Source of the DNA: Caprella mutica
Lineage: Eukaryota > Arthropoda > Malacostraca > Amphipoda > Caprellidae
Reading direction: 5' to 3'
Assembly: GCA_947561585.1 (NCBI GenBank)
Contig: CANNZV010002532.1
Span: 30,559-94,558 of the forward strand
DNA: 64,000 nt
The translations under genes and the position numbers were made by a program. Positions 13,008 to 26,210 of this stretch are shown here, piece after piece. Position 1 is the stretch's first letter. Each line of letters opens with the position of its first letter. A model generated the notes under the pieces. It was not told the origin of the DNA. It did no database searches and saw nothing but the letters and a program-made list of their open reading frames with translations.

Positions 13008-13725
13008 TCTACACACCTTAATGTGTTGATAATTTCTCTCACCTCTCTATTACACATCTAAGTGTGTAGATACCCTCTCTCACCTCTCTACTACACACCT
13101 AAGTGTGTACATACCCTCTCTCACCTCTCTACTACACACCTAAGTGTGCAGATACCCTCTCTCACCTCTCTACTACACACCTAAGTGTGTAGTTACCCTC
13201 TCTCACCTCTCTACTACACACCTAAGTGTGTAGATACCTTCTCTCACCTCTTTACTACACACCTAAGTGTGTAGATACTCTCTCTCACCTCTCTACTACA
13301 CACCTAAGTGTGTAGATACCCTCTCTCACCCCTCTACTACACACCTAAGTGTGTAGTTACCCTCTCTCACCTCTCTACTACACACCTAAGTGTGCAGATA
13401 CCCTCTCTCACCTCTCTACTACACACCTAAGTGTGTAGTTACCCTCTCTCACCTCTCTACTACACACCTAAGTGTGTAGATACCTTCTCTCACCTCTTTA
13501 CTACACACCTAAGTGTGTAGATACTCTCTCTCACCTCTCTACTACACACCTAAGTGTGTAGATACCCTCTCTCACCCCTCTACTACACACCTAAGTGTGT
13601 AGTTACCCTCTCTCACCTCTCTACTACACACCTAAGTGTGCAGATACCCTCTCTCACCTCTCTATTACACACCTAAGTGTGCAGATACCCTCTCTCACCT
13701 CTCTATTACACACGTAAGTGCGTAG
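13008..13725. repeat. Minisatellite, 41-bp unit, about 17 copies, with 246-bp higher-order period
   Basis: The unit contains ACACCTAAGTGTGTAGATAC and CTCTCTCACCTCTCTACTAC. Unit variants (GTGCAGATACC, AGTTACCC, ATACCTTC, ATACTCTC and one with CCCCTC) occur in the same order twice. Marker GCA triplets at 13148, 13394 and 13640 are exactly 246 bp (six units) apart. Confidence 0.95.
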
Positions 13726-16700
13726 AGGGAAAGCTGGCACAGTTGTGTTATCTTGTTGGTGATTAGGCAGGTAATTGTGGGAGATGTTAGTGCGCATGCG
13801 CGTAACAGACACTTTCCAACATTAGTGAGATTGTAAAGAATGGATTTCTCTCATTGGCACTGATAGAGAGAGAGAGCACTTTCTTACGCGCCCAGTGAGT
13901 GAAAAGTGAGTGAGTGAAGTGAGAGAAGTGAGTGAATGAGAGCAGTGAGTAAATTATCAAAATATGTAGTTTTAATGGTTTAATGGTTTTAATGTGGCAA
14001 TACAGTAGTAAACACATCATTAACATATAGTTATTCCATTTTAAAACCTTATCAAATAGAGATTGTATACATGTTTAATTGACCACATCATACCACATGT
14101 CAAATACCATACTTACTTATAACAGGTATTTACTATATGCATTTACCACATGCATATCAAAATGTCAATTGTCATACTTATTTATTTAAAATTACCACAG
14201 ATAATTTACCATATTACCAAGTAAAACCACATGTAATAAATATGGTATCCATTTCCAAAAAGTATACATGGTTTAAATGTGTAAATGACACATGGTAAAC
14301 ACATAGAATTGTTAGCAGGGTAACTCTACATCAACTCACTGCTCAATATCATCAGTAATAAATCTTACTGGTAAGCAGCTCTATCTCTTGTCCCCGCAAT
14401 GTCCCGTTTGCTCTATCAGTCACGGTGATGCGTTATAAGCATCACCAGTCAAAAGCAACCAGGGGATGCTGACCGGAAGTAACCCTTGTGACGATTGCGT
14501 GACACACCTACACATACATACACCTGTCGTTACTGTAACTGTTACTATATTATAGTACAGAGTGTATGGTAACAACTTCTTCACTCTAGTTTGAGATCAT
14601 TTTTAAACTCTTAACTCGCTGATTAATTTCAGTAACGTTAAAATTCTCAAGTCATAAATTTTGATTAATTGTTATTATGAATTGTTTTACTCGGTTAGTT
14701 CCATTTTAATTTTCTTTGCATTATTTATTGTATATTTTTCTCATAAATATTACTTAAATTCTTTGCATTAATTGTACTTAAATCATTTATAAAATCGCTG
14801 AACAATTTCAGGAACGCTAAAACTCTTAAAGTTGTAAATTTTTGTTTACGTACAGCATCTCGTTTATAAATTTCTTACCATTTTATTATTGTTCAATAAC
14901 ATTTTTTAACGAAGGAAAGTTTATATAAGCTCTATAACACAATGCATGGAGTTATAATTAATTAAACTGATAAAGATTGGAAAGCGCCTCCAGTGAAAAA
15001 TGAACAATTTAACAATTATTGAAATTTATGATAGATTAATTTCACTGAAAATTAAATTGATATCCTATTATTCAATAACTTGTAATTTATATATAAATAT
15101 TTCATAATTGCATGCATAAGTATACAAAAATTTATACATAAATATGAAGAAATTAAAAAAAATAAACTTCATTATTTCATATTCTATTAATGTAAAGAAA
15201 TGTATTATATATCATTGAAGGAATAATTTACAATTGATATTTTTCTTCCAATTCAAATGTTTAAAAAGAATATAGTTATTAATGCTATAGTGATAAAGTA
15301 CTTTGAATTTATCACTGTTTTTATATTTTCAAAACATAGGGTTTATTACCTACAATTTATTTAATATTAGCTAGTTCTATAGTTAATTGATGTGTTTTTA
15401 GATTATGTTTTATATTAGATAATAAAATACAAGGACTACATCATTTAATTACATTTAAATGTAGAAGACATCTTTTTAAGAGCAATTTAACAAATCACTG
15501 GAACGTCTCGGCCGTTATTTCTCATATATATTTTTTATATGTATTTTTATGTTCATTTGAATGTTTTCCTGTAGATAGTAATTATTAGTTATATTCTTAT
15601 TCAGTAATTGGCTATCATTTTATACGTATTAATAAGCGTAGTTAATTTAACATCACGTTTGTAGTTTAGGAAATGTTATACTTTTTATATAATTTCTCTA
15701 TTGATAGTAAGTAGACTTTTTTTACTATTCTACACACATTTAATAAGACACCGAGATAAAAATTATTTAATCATTTCTTTTTAAATGTATATTTGTCATG
15801 GTTAGTATATGTTGTACAGATTTTATTTTATCAATCTTATTTTCAAAAATTCTGATTTATTATCAATTTTTTCAATATTCAATAAAAACTAAAAAAAACA
15901 ACGAAAATAAGAAGATGTGTATTTGTAAAATCCAGTCAGTCTTATTCGTACATTACATGGGTAACTTTAATATTTCCAGTTTTTGAATAAAAATAGTTAT
16001 TAAGATTATTACGTTACATGAAACGTGTTTTGCATGTATTTTTATAGTTTATATGATAACTAATATTATAACATTTCCAGCTTATAATCATATCTAAAAT
16101 GAAAAATAGTGGAAATTTGACGACGAACAAACAAGGTATTTAGTGAACGGCGTAGGTAGGGGTAACTCATGCGTAAATTTTGGAAAGTGGACATAAGGAT
16201 AAGGGTATGTGTATACAATGTACCTATAATAATATCCTATATGTTGTTGTATATATCCTTGTCCTGAGAGTGAAACTAACATATTCGGAATACTTGTTTA
16301 TTGTATGTTACCTTGTGTATAGTAACCATAAGAATTGTGTTCAGTGAGGTAATATCAATTGTATTGAGCTTTTTCTGTGAATTTATTTTTACTCAATTGA
16401 TTTTGCTTTCAATTTGGTATTCTTGAATAAACATTTTAGAATTCATTTAGTCACTTTTCATACTTAATAATTAGTTACAGTAAAATTTAACACGTTTTTT
16501 AAATCTCAGTAAGATTTGAAATTGCAGCATAATCCTAATTATCATCTCCAATCAGGCGTATTCATTTTGCCAAGTTTATTATCTTCAGATCTGCAGGTTT
16601 CACTTTCATTGGCAGATAATTCGGAAAGGTTAACTTTCCTTTGAAAGGAGTGGTACCTACGTTTTTAATTTACGCTTCGGTCCCTTCTTTCGGAAATTAT

Positions 16701-17773
16701 TAGGCGGGGTGGGTAAAGTTCCGCCAAAAGGTTGAATTTAATCACATGTGCATTATTATGCATTGGATAGTTTGCGCACACTTTCATAATTTAGGATTTA
16801 TGAATAAAACATATGTAATTTGTATGTCCTGAAAAGTGTATGCTGTGCACATTTTCTTTTCAATTTAAATAATTTATGGCTGTTTAGGGATAACATTGGT
16901 TAATATATAGGTTTTTATTTTAAGAAAAATAAATCAGTTTTGACTTTTTGACGTTTTTATGAATTTATAAATTTGTTATTTGCTATCAGTCTGTTTTTTC
17001 ATAATTATCCACAATTTTGCCTTCTTTTTTAATAGTTTAATTTTATTTTTGCTCTCTTAATTTTTAGTTTAATTATATTCCTCTCTTCTATCCCTATTGG
17101 AATCCTTATTTACCTCTTGTTGCTATACTTTCGTACCTTCGTTGTTGCCGATTGTTTCTCAGGTTCACTTTCTCGTATCATCTGCATAGTAGAAAGTTAG
17201 ACCATTGACTTAAATGGTTATCCCTAACCAGACCAGTATACCTTACGGGGTTGAACTCAACCATAACCCCTCGGTATGACCTTTCGGTGTAAAATGTATT
17301 GGCTATATACTTTTATTGATAAAATATATTGTTAGTATTACCGTCTTTTACATGAAATTGTTTGAATCTTTAATGAGTAAAGATCGGTAATTTTTTAATG
17401 TTTTATACCACTGCGTTATAAAAAGAAATGAAGTAATATACAAAATTGGGTTAAATCTGTTACAATTAGATATCTTCTATTGACTTAAAATTGATGTTAT
17501 GAATTGGGAATGTTTTCATCCTTAGTGGAATATTATTTGTATCTTAATGTAGAGGTAATTTCTTTTTTGGTATTTTTTTGACTTTCATCGAAGTTTTTTT
17601 TCTAATAATGTAAGATCTAATTTATTAATTATTTGAAATAATCATTTAAAAAATCACTGCTGTTTTTAAAGGTAGGAAGAATGAGAAACTGAAATCTTAA
17701 TTAATATAGAAAATGAATGGTAAAGTGACTAAAATAAATATAGATAACAGCTACCAAAGTTTCTTTTGGTAGC
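13726..17773. other. AT-rich DNA, no gene recognised
   Basis: A short GAGTGA-rich stretch lies at about 13868-13952, and ACCACATG/CATGTAAT words recur at 14070-14310. A GC-richer imperfect hairpin is at about 17233-17283. The remaining small frames have intergenic AT-rich composition. Confidence 0.4.
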
Positions 17774-18009
17774 ATTGTCCCAATATTGGGAATATTGTCC
17801 CAATATTGGGAATATTGTCCCAATATTGGAAATATTGTCCCAATATTGGAAATATTGTCCCAATATTGGGATCCAATATTGTCCCAATATTGAGAATATT
17901 GTCCCAATATTGGGATCCAATATTGTCCCAATATTGGAAATATTGTCCCAATATTGGGAATATTGTCCCAATATTGGAAATATTGTAACAATGTTGGGTA
18001 CAATATTTT
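17774..18009. repeat. Minisatellite of a palindromic 20-bp unit, about 11 copies
   Basis: The unit AATATTGTCCCAATATTGGG holds CAATATTG palindromes. Two copies carry an inserted ATCC. The palindromic content explains the overlapping frames on both strands. Confidence 0.95.
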
Positions 18010-19154
18010 CTACGAGGAGGAAGTATCGTAGAAAAGTACAAGTATATACGACACTGTTTCAGAGCAAAGTTGATACCTAATACCAAATTAGTGAATTCCT
18101 TTAGTGCATTGATATGCAGATCTATGGGGGGAGGGGGATAGAAAGCAGCCCCCCTTATAGGGAAGGGGTAAATGCCCCCTGTGAACTATTGCTAATGAGA
18201 TATGATGATTGGGAATGGGGAGCAGGTGTGGGAATGGGAATATTATTGGAATTTATATAAAAATTAACAGATCTCAAATCAATCAATTTTTGTGATGAAA
18301 TTTGCACTTAAATGATCAATAAATATTATATTTTTATGATAACATGAAAATTCATTGTTTCATTACAATAGAATGTATTCTAAAATATAGGAAATCTATT
18401 AGTTATATCAATTCATTTCAAATATATGAAGAGATTACTTTAATTATTGTATTAATATTTAATTAATTTAATTAATAAATATTAATTTATCATCCTTTTA
18501 TTTTGTATGAAATTGAATGATACATCAAATTTTGTAAATTTAATATTTGTTTAATATAAAATCATTATTAGAATTTTAAAATATGTTTTTATAAAGATTT
18601 AAATTCAATTGAGAATTTTTTTTTTCACTTTTTTGTAAAATATTTTTTCATCTCTTGTTGCGTAAATAATATTTTTTACAATTGTTAGTATTTTTTTTAT
18701 ATAATTTTTTTATCGTGAAAGTTAACTTTTTCCATGTGTATATTTGTGGTGCACTGTCCCTTTGTCCCTTTTGGGGGACAGGGCTGGCATCTCACGACCC
18801 CCTGACCCGGTTAGGGATTACGTCGAACGGGTTACCGGACCGGCATTTAAATTCACCGTAAAGTTATATAATTATGCGACAAAGGAAGGTTTTCAATAGA
18901 ATATTTCTAAGAAAAAGAACTCTTGAATAATATTCTAGTTAATTAAACAGAATAGTATGGTTGTAATTCAAGTTATTTATCAACAGTGGGTCAGTGTAAT
19001 TAAGAAGCTTCTTGTTTGTGGATAATAAATAGGTTTGACTTCTGAGAAAACCTGACCAAAGTTAAAAAGATTATTGGTCATAAAGATCAATCTTTTGATT
19101 TCATATGTCAACATTTTAAGAAATGGACACAAATATAAACTGTAATATATATAC
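18010..19154. other. AT-rich DNA with a GC-richer island at about 18745-18860
   Basis: The island includes a local inverted pair (GTCCCTTTGTCCC / GGGGGACAGGG) and has no frame. The rest is AT-rich. Confidence 0.4.
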
Positions 19155-19401
19155 TTTGTAACGATAATAATATTGTGAAAGATTTTGTAGCGGTAGAAAG
19201 TTTATGTAACGATAAAAATATTGTAAAACTATTTGTAATATGATAAAAATATTGTAAACAAATTTGTAACAATGAAAATAATGTAAAAGTTTTTGTAAAA
19301 ATAAAATTATTGTTAAAATTTTTTGAATCATAAAAATTTAAAATCAGTTTTTCTACTAATAAAAATATTGTAAACAAATTTGTAACAATGTAAAATATTG
19401 T
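19155..19401. repeat. Diverged tandem repeat, about 33-bp unit, about 7 copies
   Basis: TTTGTAACAATGAAAATA and AATATTGTAAAC variants alternate. Divergence between copies suggests an old array. Confidence 0.7.
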
Positions 19402-19573
19402 TTCGGTGTCTAAATAATATTATAATTGAACTGGTTGTACCTAACGTTACATATAGAGTGTGTGTGAAAGAGATTAGTGCTCTCATTCCCGATTCCCATT
19501 GATTGCAATTACCATTAGTATTTCGCCATTTAGGAATCTATTAACTTTCTATGCGGTTTGATGCCTGCTTTCT

Positions 19574-20325
19574 AGGAGAGAAATGGAGAGGTGATTGGAG
19601 AGGGAGGTGAGAAAAGAGAGAGGAGAGTGAAGAGAAGTGGGAGAGAAATGGAGAGGTGATTGGAGAGGGAGAAAAGAAAAGAGAGGAGTGAAGAGAAGAG
19701 GGAGAGAAATGAAGAGGTGATTGGAGAGGGAGAAGAGAAAAGAGAGGAGAATGAAGAGAAGAGAGAGAGAGAAAAGGACAGTGTAGAGAGATGAGAGAAG
19801 AGAGAGAAAAGTGAAGAGGATAAAATAATGAAAGAGAAAAGGATAGAAGAAAGAGAAGAAACTGGAGAAGAAAGAAGAGAGGAAGGAGAAGAAAGAGAAG
19901 AATTAGGAGAAGAAAGAGGAGAAGAAGAAAGAAAAGAATGAGGAGAAGAAAGAGGAGAAGAAAGAGAAGAAAGAAAAGAGGATGGTGAAGAAAGAGGAGA
20001 AGGAAGATGAGAAGAAAGAGGAGAAGAAAGAGGAGAAGAAGAAAGAGAAGAAATAGGAGTAGAAAGAGGAGAAGAAAGAGAAGAATGAGGAGAAGAAAGA
20101 GAAGAAACTGGAGAAGAAAGAAGAGAAGGAGGAGAAGAAAGAGAAGAAACTGGAGAAGAAAGAAGAGAAGGAGGAGAAGAAAGAGAAGAAACTGGAGAAG
20201 AAAGAAGAGAAGGAGGAGAAGAAAGAGAAGAAACTGGAGAAGAAAGAAGAGAAGGAGGAGAAGAAAGAGAAGAAACTGGAGAAGAAAGAAGAGAAGGAGG
20301 AGAAGAAAGAGAAGAAGAGAGAGAA
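19574..20325. repeat. Polypurine tract of about 750 bp with internal 42-bp tandem repeats
   Basis: The plus strand is almost all A and G. At the right, a 42-bp unit starting GAAACTGGAGAAGAAAGAAG begins at 20104, 20146, 20188, 20230 and 20272. At the left, three copies of a roughly 62-bp unit begin GAGAGAAATGGAG. The Leu/Phe-rich minus-strand and Arg/Lys-rich plus-strand frames are composition artefacts. Confidence 0.95.
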
Positions 20326-21041
20326 TAAAGCAGATAAAAATAGATAACAAATTGAATAGTGATACTAATAGATAATACAATTAGGAAGAATTTAATAATA
20401 ACTATTGTGTTGATTTAGAGACGTAAGACGAATATTAAATACATTTCTAAAGAATGATATTTAGTATGTTTAGCTGATTATATTTTATCAATTCGTAATT
20501 TTTATCTATTCGAAATCTGCCTATTTCTAAAATCTTCTGTATTTTGTTATTATTTCTTATTTTGTTATTAATTGATAACAATTGTTGTTGTGAATTGTTT
20601 TACTCTGTTATTTCCATTAGAGTTTTATATTTTCTTTGCATTATTCATGCTATTTAATTATCATAAAAATTATCTACGTTCTTTGCATTAATTATACTTA
20701 TATGATTTATCCACTTTATTTATTAATTATCAAACAATTAAGAATGAATTAGCTAAAGAATAAATATCAGGAATAAACTTTAATTTACCGTTGAAAAATG
20801 ATAGCAACAGTGATTTTATTTTTATTTTCCTACATTCAATATTCAGTACAGGTAATGCGTTCTATTTATTTATTATTAATGTTGTCATGCATCAGTGATT
20901 AGATTAATATGCTTATCAAGAACATTATTGCTTTAAAGGTCATTTTCATCTATTAATTAATACCATTTTAGCTCTTATTAGCTTCGCCTGTAAAAGAAGT
21001 AACGGAGTACTTTTTTTCAACTAATTGATACGGGGAAAAAA
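20326..21041. other. AT-rich DNA, nothing recognised
   Basis: No gene or repeat array seen. Confidence 0.45.
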
Positions 21042-22467
21042 GGTAATGGAATATGACAGGAATTGATTTGGTAATGGAATATGACAGGAATTGATTTGGT
21101 AATGGAATATGACAGGAATTGATTTGGTAATGGGAATATGACAGGAATTGATTTGGTAATGGGAATATGACAGGAATTGATTTGGTAATGGGAATATGAC
21201 AGGAATTGATTTGGTAATGGAATATGACTGGAATTGATTTGGTAATGGAATATGACTGGAATTGATTTGGTAATGGAATATGACTGGAATTGATTTGGTA
21301 ATGGGAATATGACTGGAATTGATTTGGTAATGGGAAAATGACTGGAATTGATTTGGTAATGGGAATATGACTGGAATTGATTTGGTAATGGGAAAATGAC
21401 AGGAATTGATTTGGTAATGGGAATATGACAGGAATTGATTTGGTAATGGGAATATGACAGGAATTGATTTGGTAATGGGAATATGACAGGAATTGATTTG
21501 GTAATGGAATATGACTGGAATTGATTTGGTAATGGAATATGACTGGAATTGATTTGGTAATGGAATATGACTGGAATTGATTTGGTAATGGGAATATGAC
21601 TGGAATTGATTTGGTAATGGGAAAATGACTGGAATTGATTTGGTAATGGGAAAATGACAGGAATTGATTTGGTAATGGGAATATGACAGGAATTGATTTG
21701 GTAATGGAATATGACAGGAATTGATTTGGTAATGGAATATAACAGGAATTGATTTGGTAATGGAATATAACAGGAATTGATTTGATAATGGGAAAATGAC
21801 TGGAATTGATTTGGTAATGGGAATATGACTGGAATTGATTTGGTAATGGAATATGACTGGAATTGATTTGGTAATGGAATATGACTGGAATTGATTTGGT
21901 AATGGGAATATGACAGGAATTGATTTGGTAATGGAATATGACTGGAATTGATTTGGTAATGGAATATGACTGGAATTGATTTGGTAATGGAATATGACTG
22001 GAATTGATTTGGTAATGGGAATATGACTGGAATTGATTTGGTAATGGGAAAATGACTGGAATTGATTTGGTAATGGGAAAATGACAGGAATTGATTTGGT
22101 AATGGGAATATGACAGGAATTGATTTGGTAATGGAATATGACAGGAATTGATTTGGTAATGGAATATAACAGGAATTGATTTGGTAATGGAATATAACAG
22201 GAATTGATTTGATAATGGGAAAATGACTGGAATTGATTTGGTAATGGGAATATGACTGGAATTGATTTGGTAATGGGAAAATGACAGGAATTGATTTGGT
22301 AATGGGAATATGACAGGAATTGATTTGGTAATGGAATATGACAGGAATTGATTTGGTAATGGAATATGACAGGAATTGATTTGGTAATGGAATATAACAG
22401 GAATTGATTTGGTAATGGAATATAACAGGAATTGATTTGGTAATTGAATATGACAGGAATTGATTTG
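21042..22467. repeat. Minisatellite, 28/29-bp unit, about 50 copies, with 427-bp higher-order period
   Basis: Units contain GGAATTGATTTGGTAATGG with GAATATGACA, GAATATGACT, AAAATGACT or AATATAACA variants. The rare variant TTTGATAATG occurs at 21781 and 22208, 427 bp apart. The ordered series of 15 unit variants leading up to each matches. The 487-codon minus-strand frame has no stops because no frame of the unit has one. Confidence 0.95.
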
Positions 22468-23268
22468 TCATCATATTCATGAGATGTTTCCTTTTTGGTT
22501 TTAATCTATTTACAGTGTTTCTCTTTCACAATTTATAATATTAAATTATTCCTCAATATGTCATTTGTGAATATCCGTGCTTTAGATTTCAGCTTTTGAG
22601 TAACATTATAATATAGTAACTTACTAACGATAGGCTAAAGGGTAAAATATAGGCAACTACGATGGATTAACGTGTTTAGCGATAAGCTAATCTGATCTAA
22701 AGATGTATAATATCAAGTACATGTACTATCTTTTAAAGCTAACCATATTTTACACCTAAAATATCAGATTATTTTTCGATGGAAATATTATGCTATAAAC
22801 TGAATTATTTTGCAATGTACCTATAATATTATTGAGCAATGCGGAAGAAGGTTTCCAGTTTTCCGAGTTTTAGTGGCGATGTTTGGGCGTGACAAGAAAT
22901 AGAGAGTGTCATGCCTATTCATGTTTGTAACAAGTTTCGTGTTTGATCTTTTAATCTCTGTAGCCATGCCATTTACAGCTCATTAATATTCATCTTGTGA
23001 CCGTTACAAGAAAAATCTGAAAATAAATTGAACATTTTTATTGATGAAGAGATTATATTTATGCATTGGAAAATGTATTTAGTACTGAGTTGATTATTTA
23101 TTTATAGTTAATATTTAGTATATTAAATTTTATAAATTATCATTTTCAATTTTCATAATATCATGGTTGCTAAAATATTATATCGTATTAAGAAAATGAA
23201 AATAACTTTATTTAAATAGTAAAATTATTTATAATAAATTAATCATTATATAAAAAATGCAACCCCAC
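22468..23268. other. AT-rich DNA, nothing recognised
   Basis: No array or gene seen. A slightly GC-richer patch at about 22845-22990 has no open frame. Confidence 0.4.
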
Positions 23269-24615
23269 ACTCAGAGAAATTCTGATGCACCCAAGTGTTT
23301 CGAGTTCACCCTATGGCTTTGTCTCAAAAGTGAAACACTTTAGTGCATCAAACTATAGTTTGGATGCACTTAGGCTCTAATGTGCATCAGTCTGATGCAC
23401 TTTAGTGTCTCAAATTTTGTCTTTGCTAATATGATGAGTGTACCGAAAGGGTATCTTAACAGATAACGAGGTAAATGAACGTAGCCGTCTTGGTATATTT
23501 ATTCACTCACGCTCGTAACCTGAAAACGATAAGTTCTTCAGATTACGAATATATTAACAATTAATGAAATAGAATTGGATTACAGACATCGTGACTTTTA
23601 TTACGAAAAAAGATCTAAATTATTAAGCAACAATAGTTATTTAGCAGCAATAGTTATTCATCAACAAACTCCATAATTACAATGGATGTCTTTTAAAAGG
23701 AACAAGTATAGTAATTATTTATGTGATCGGCAATTACGAAATAAGACAATATCGCAGACTTCACCCTATAATAATTTAGATATGAAAACCTAAACTAACC
23801 AAGTTAGTGCACGAGTAATAGCGACTAAGGTTTTTGATAGGTAGAATCTTTCATAGAACACATAAGTTATGTTAGTACGTACATTGTGAATAAAATGCCT
23901 GGAACAAAATAAAGGTTTCATGGCTATGGTAAATGGAACGAAATACTGGCAAATGAAGCGACGAATGGTGAAATTATTAAATGCAAGAATGAAAAGGAAC
24001 TAGTAGAGTATAAAAAATCAGAAGACTGGTGTATATCAGGAGTACCTACTACTAAATCTCACAAGTAAAAAGGTATCCGGTGCCACCCTAACTTGACAGT
24101 CCGCTATATACCCCCACTGTCCTAAAGCAGACCAGTTAGGCAACTCAGATATAATTGATTTTGTAAGAGATTTGTGAGTATGAATATTAATTATGAATTA
24201 AGTTTTGCATGAATTAAGGTTTTATAATAATAAAAGAAATAAACGCTACCTAACACACAGTCAATCACGGTTATGCTACTAGCACAGAGGCATACATGAA
24301 TGAATGAATGAATGTCAGAAGCACGACGTTGAAGTTTCTTCCAAACCTACGGAGGCTAATACCCTAAAAGGAATTCAAAAATTACCCTAAATTTGGTTAT
24401 AACCAGACTAAAAAGAAATTATCATGGTGAACATGACAATGAGAATAATTTCCTCATTATTTTAACAAACTTATAGCTGAGACACTAAAGTGCATCGAAC
24501 TGATGCACTAAAAACTATAGTTTGATCCACTTAAGTGTCTCGCTTTGAAGTCAAAGCCATAGGGTGAACTCGAAACACCTGGGTGCATCAGTTGCAGTTG
24601 TTTAATTTTCTCAGT
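23269..24615. mobile_element. Non-autonomous DNA element with about 140-bp complex inverted ends
   Basis: The left arm (23269-23415) and the reverse complement of the right arm (24475-24615) share CTGATGCACCCA, then GTGTTTCGAGTTCACCCTAT, then GGCTTTG, then AAACTATAGTTT flanked by GTGCATC words. The GATGCAC/GTGCATC word recurs many times in both arms and may be a transposase binding site cluster. The 1.06-kb interior lacks an intact transposase. The exact ends and target duplication are uncertain. This is a fossil or non-autonomous copy of a cut-and-paste element whose superfamily I cannot name. Confidence 0.75.
23895..24068 (+). pseudogene. Broken short ORF inside the inverted-end element
   Basis: ATG at 23895 reads five codons to a TAA (23910-23912). 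The same frame then continues for 51 codons with protein-like composition (KWNEILANEATNGEIIKC, KSEDWCISGVPTTKSHK) to TAA at 24066-24068. I do not recognise it. It may be a remnant of an element-encoded protein, or chance. Confidence 0.35.
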
Positions 24616-25645
24616 TCATATCAGGCTCATTTCTAAACCCCATCATTATGTGCGTTTAAAACCCTATGAATGAAATTATGGAATTATCGTATGTAGGTTT
24701 TTCTTGTCTATTATTATTTCCAAATATAATAAATGTTTGAAAATAAAAATTAATGATTTTTATAGTTTCTTACAGAAACCTCATTATTTCAAAATATTTC
24801 GATGATATTTTAAATATATAAATTTAAATATATTAATTAATTTAATAGAATCAATTGGTTTATTATAACATTATTAATTTTCTAAGAAATTATTTGCTGT
24901 TGTTTGATTTAATAGAAAATTAAAGTACTTTTAAAATATGATAGTCTTCCTTTCAAAACTTTCTTCTAAGAGAAAATCTTTATAGAAAATAGATTTCTTT
25001 ACTGAAGGGATACTGTTATAAACTTGTGATATTTTAAATATTTTGATACGAATTGACTTTCATGTTCATTTAATAATTATTCAATATTTTATATTTACAA
25101 ATGGGAGATTTTTCCTAAAAATATTTTATTGCAATAATCTGAAAATAATTAGTATATCATGGTATGCCCTCCTCTCTTTCGTTTTCTATACATTTTCTTT
25201 GCATAAATAGAATTTTCTTTTCTTTCCAGGTAAGGGTGACTTTGCTATTCCATATTTTGTCAAATGATTTGACTGTCGAAGGTTGTAAGTATATACATTA
25301 AGACTATTTTAGTTTTCAATAATTTTCGATTGATAAAAATAATTGATAATAGATTTTGTAAATAATCTTGGTGATTTCAATGCTTTTCCAGAAATTATCC
25401 ACGGTCTTTATGACCAAATTTTATTACTATTTTAATTATTTATTAATACTATTTATTGAGTATTCTGTATCTCATGTAAGTTGCCTGTGGTTTCAGAAAT
25501 ACAATTGTAACTTTGATTTCTTTTACTTTATATAATTTTTAGAGAAAAATATTTGAGAAAATAAGAAATTATACTTAAATTTTATTTCAAAATATCGAAA
25601 AGCGTTAGAGCAATAATTGGTTTGAAATTTAAAATTATAGTCAAG
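24616..25645. other. AT-rich DNA, nothing recognised
   Basis: No gene or array seen. Confidence 0.45.
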
Positions 25646-26210
25646 AAGAGAAGTAGAGTGAGAGTAGAATGAGAGTAGTGTGAGAGTAGAGTGAGAGTAG
25701 AGTGAGAGTAGAATGAGAGTAGAGTGAGAGTAGAATGAGAGTAGAGTGAGAGTAGAGTGAGAGTAGAGTGAGAGTAGAGTGAGAGTAGAGTGAGAGTAGA
25801 ATGAGAGTAGAGTGAGAGTAGAGTGAGAGTAGAGTGAGAGTAGAGTGAGAGTAGAGTGAGAGTAGAGTGAGAGTAGAGTGAGAGTAGAGTGAGAGTAGAG
25901 TGAGAGTAGAGTGAGAGTAGAGTGAGAGTAGAGTGAGAGTAGAGTGAGAGTAGAGTGAGAGTAGAGTGAGAGTAGAGTGAGAGTAGAGTGAGAGTAGAGT
26001 GAGAGTAGAGTGAGAGTAGAGTGAGAGTAGAGTGAGAGTAGAGTGAGAGTAGAGTGAGAGTAGAGTGAGAGTAGAGTGAGAGTAGAGTGAGAGTAGTATG
26101 AGAGTAGAGTGAGATCGAGCAGCATGAGAGTAGTATGAGAGTAGAGTGAGAGTAGCTTGAGAGTAGCTTGAGAGTAGAGTGAGAGCAGCATGAGAGTAGC
26201 ATGAGAGTAG
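25646..26210. repeat. Minisatellite of 11-bp unit, about 50 copies
   Basis: The unit GAGAGTAGAGT is repeated almost without change. Edges have diverged units (AGCATGAGAGTAG, AGCTTGAGAGTAG). Eleven is not a multiple of three, so all minus-strand frames are the same 11-residue repeat, which explains two overlapping long frames. Confidence 0.95.

Noticed and set aside
19541..20380. 279-codon Leu/Phe-rich and 122-codon Arg/Lys-rich ORFs
   Set aside because: Pure composition effect of the polypurine tract on each strand.
21017..22480. 487-codon minus-strand ORF
   Set aside because: It is entirely the 28/29-bp minisatellite read in stop-free frames. Unit length changes shift the frame without harm, so openness is not evidence of coding.
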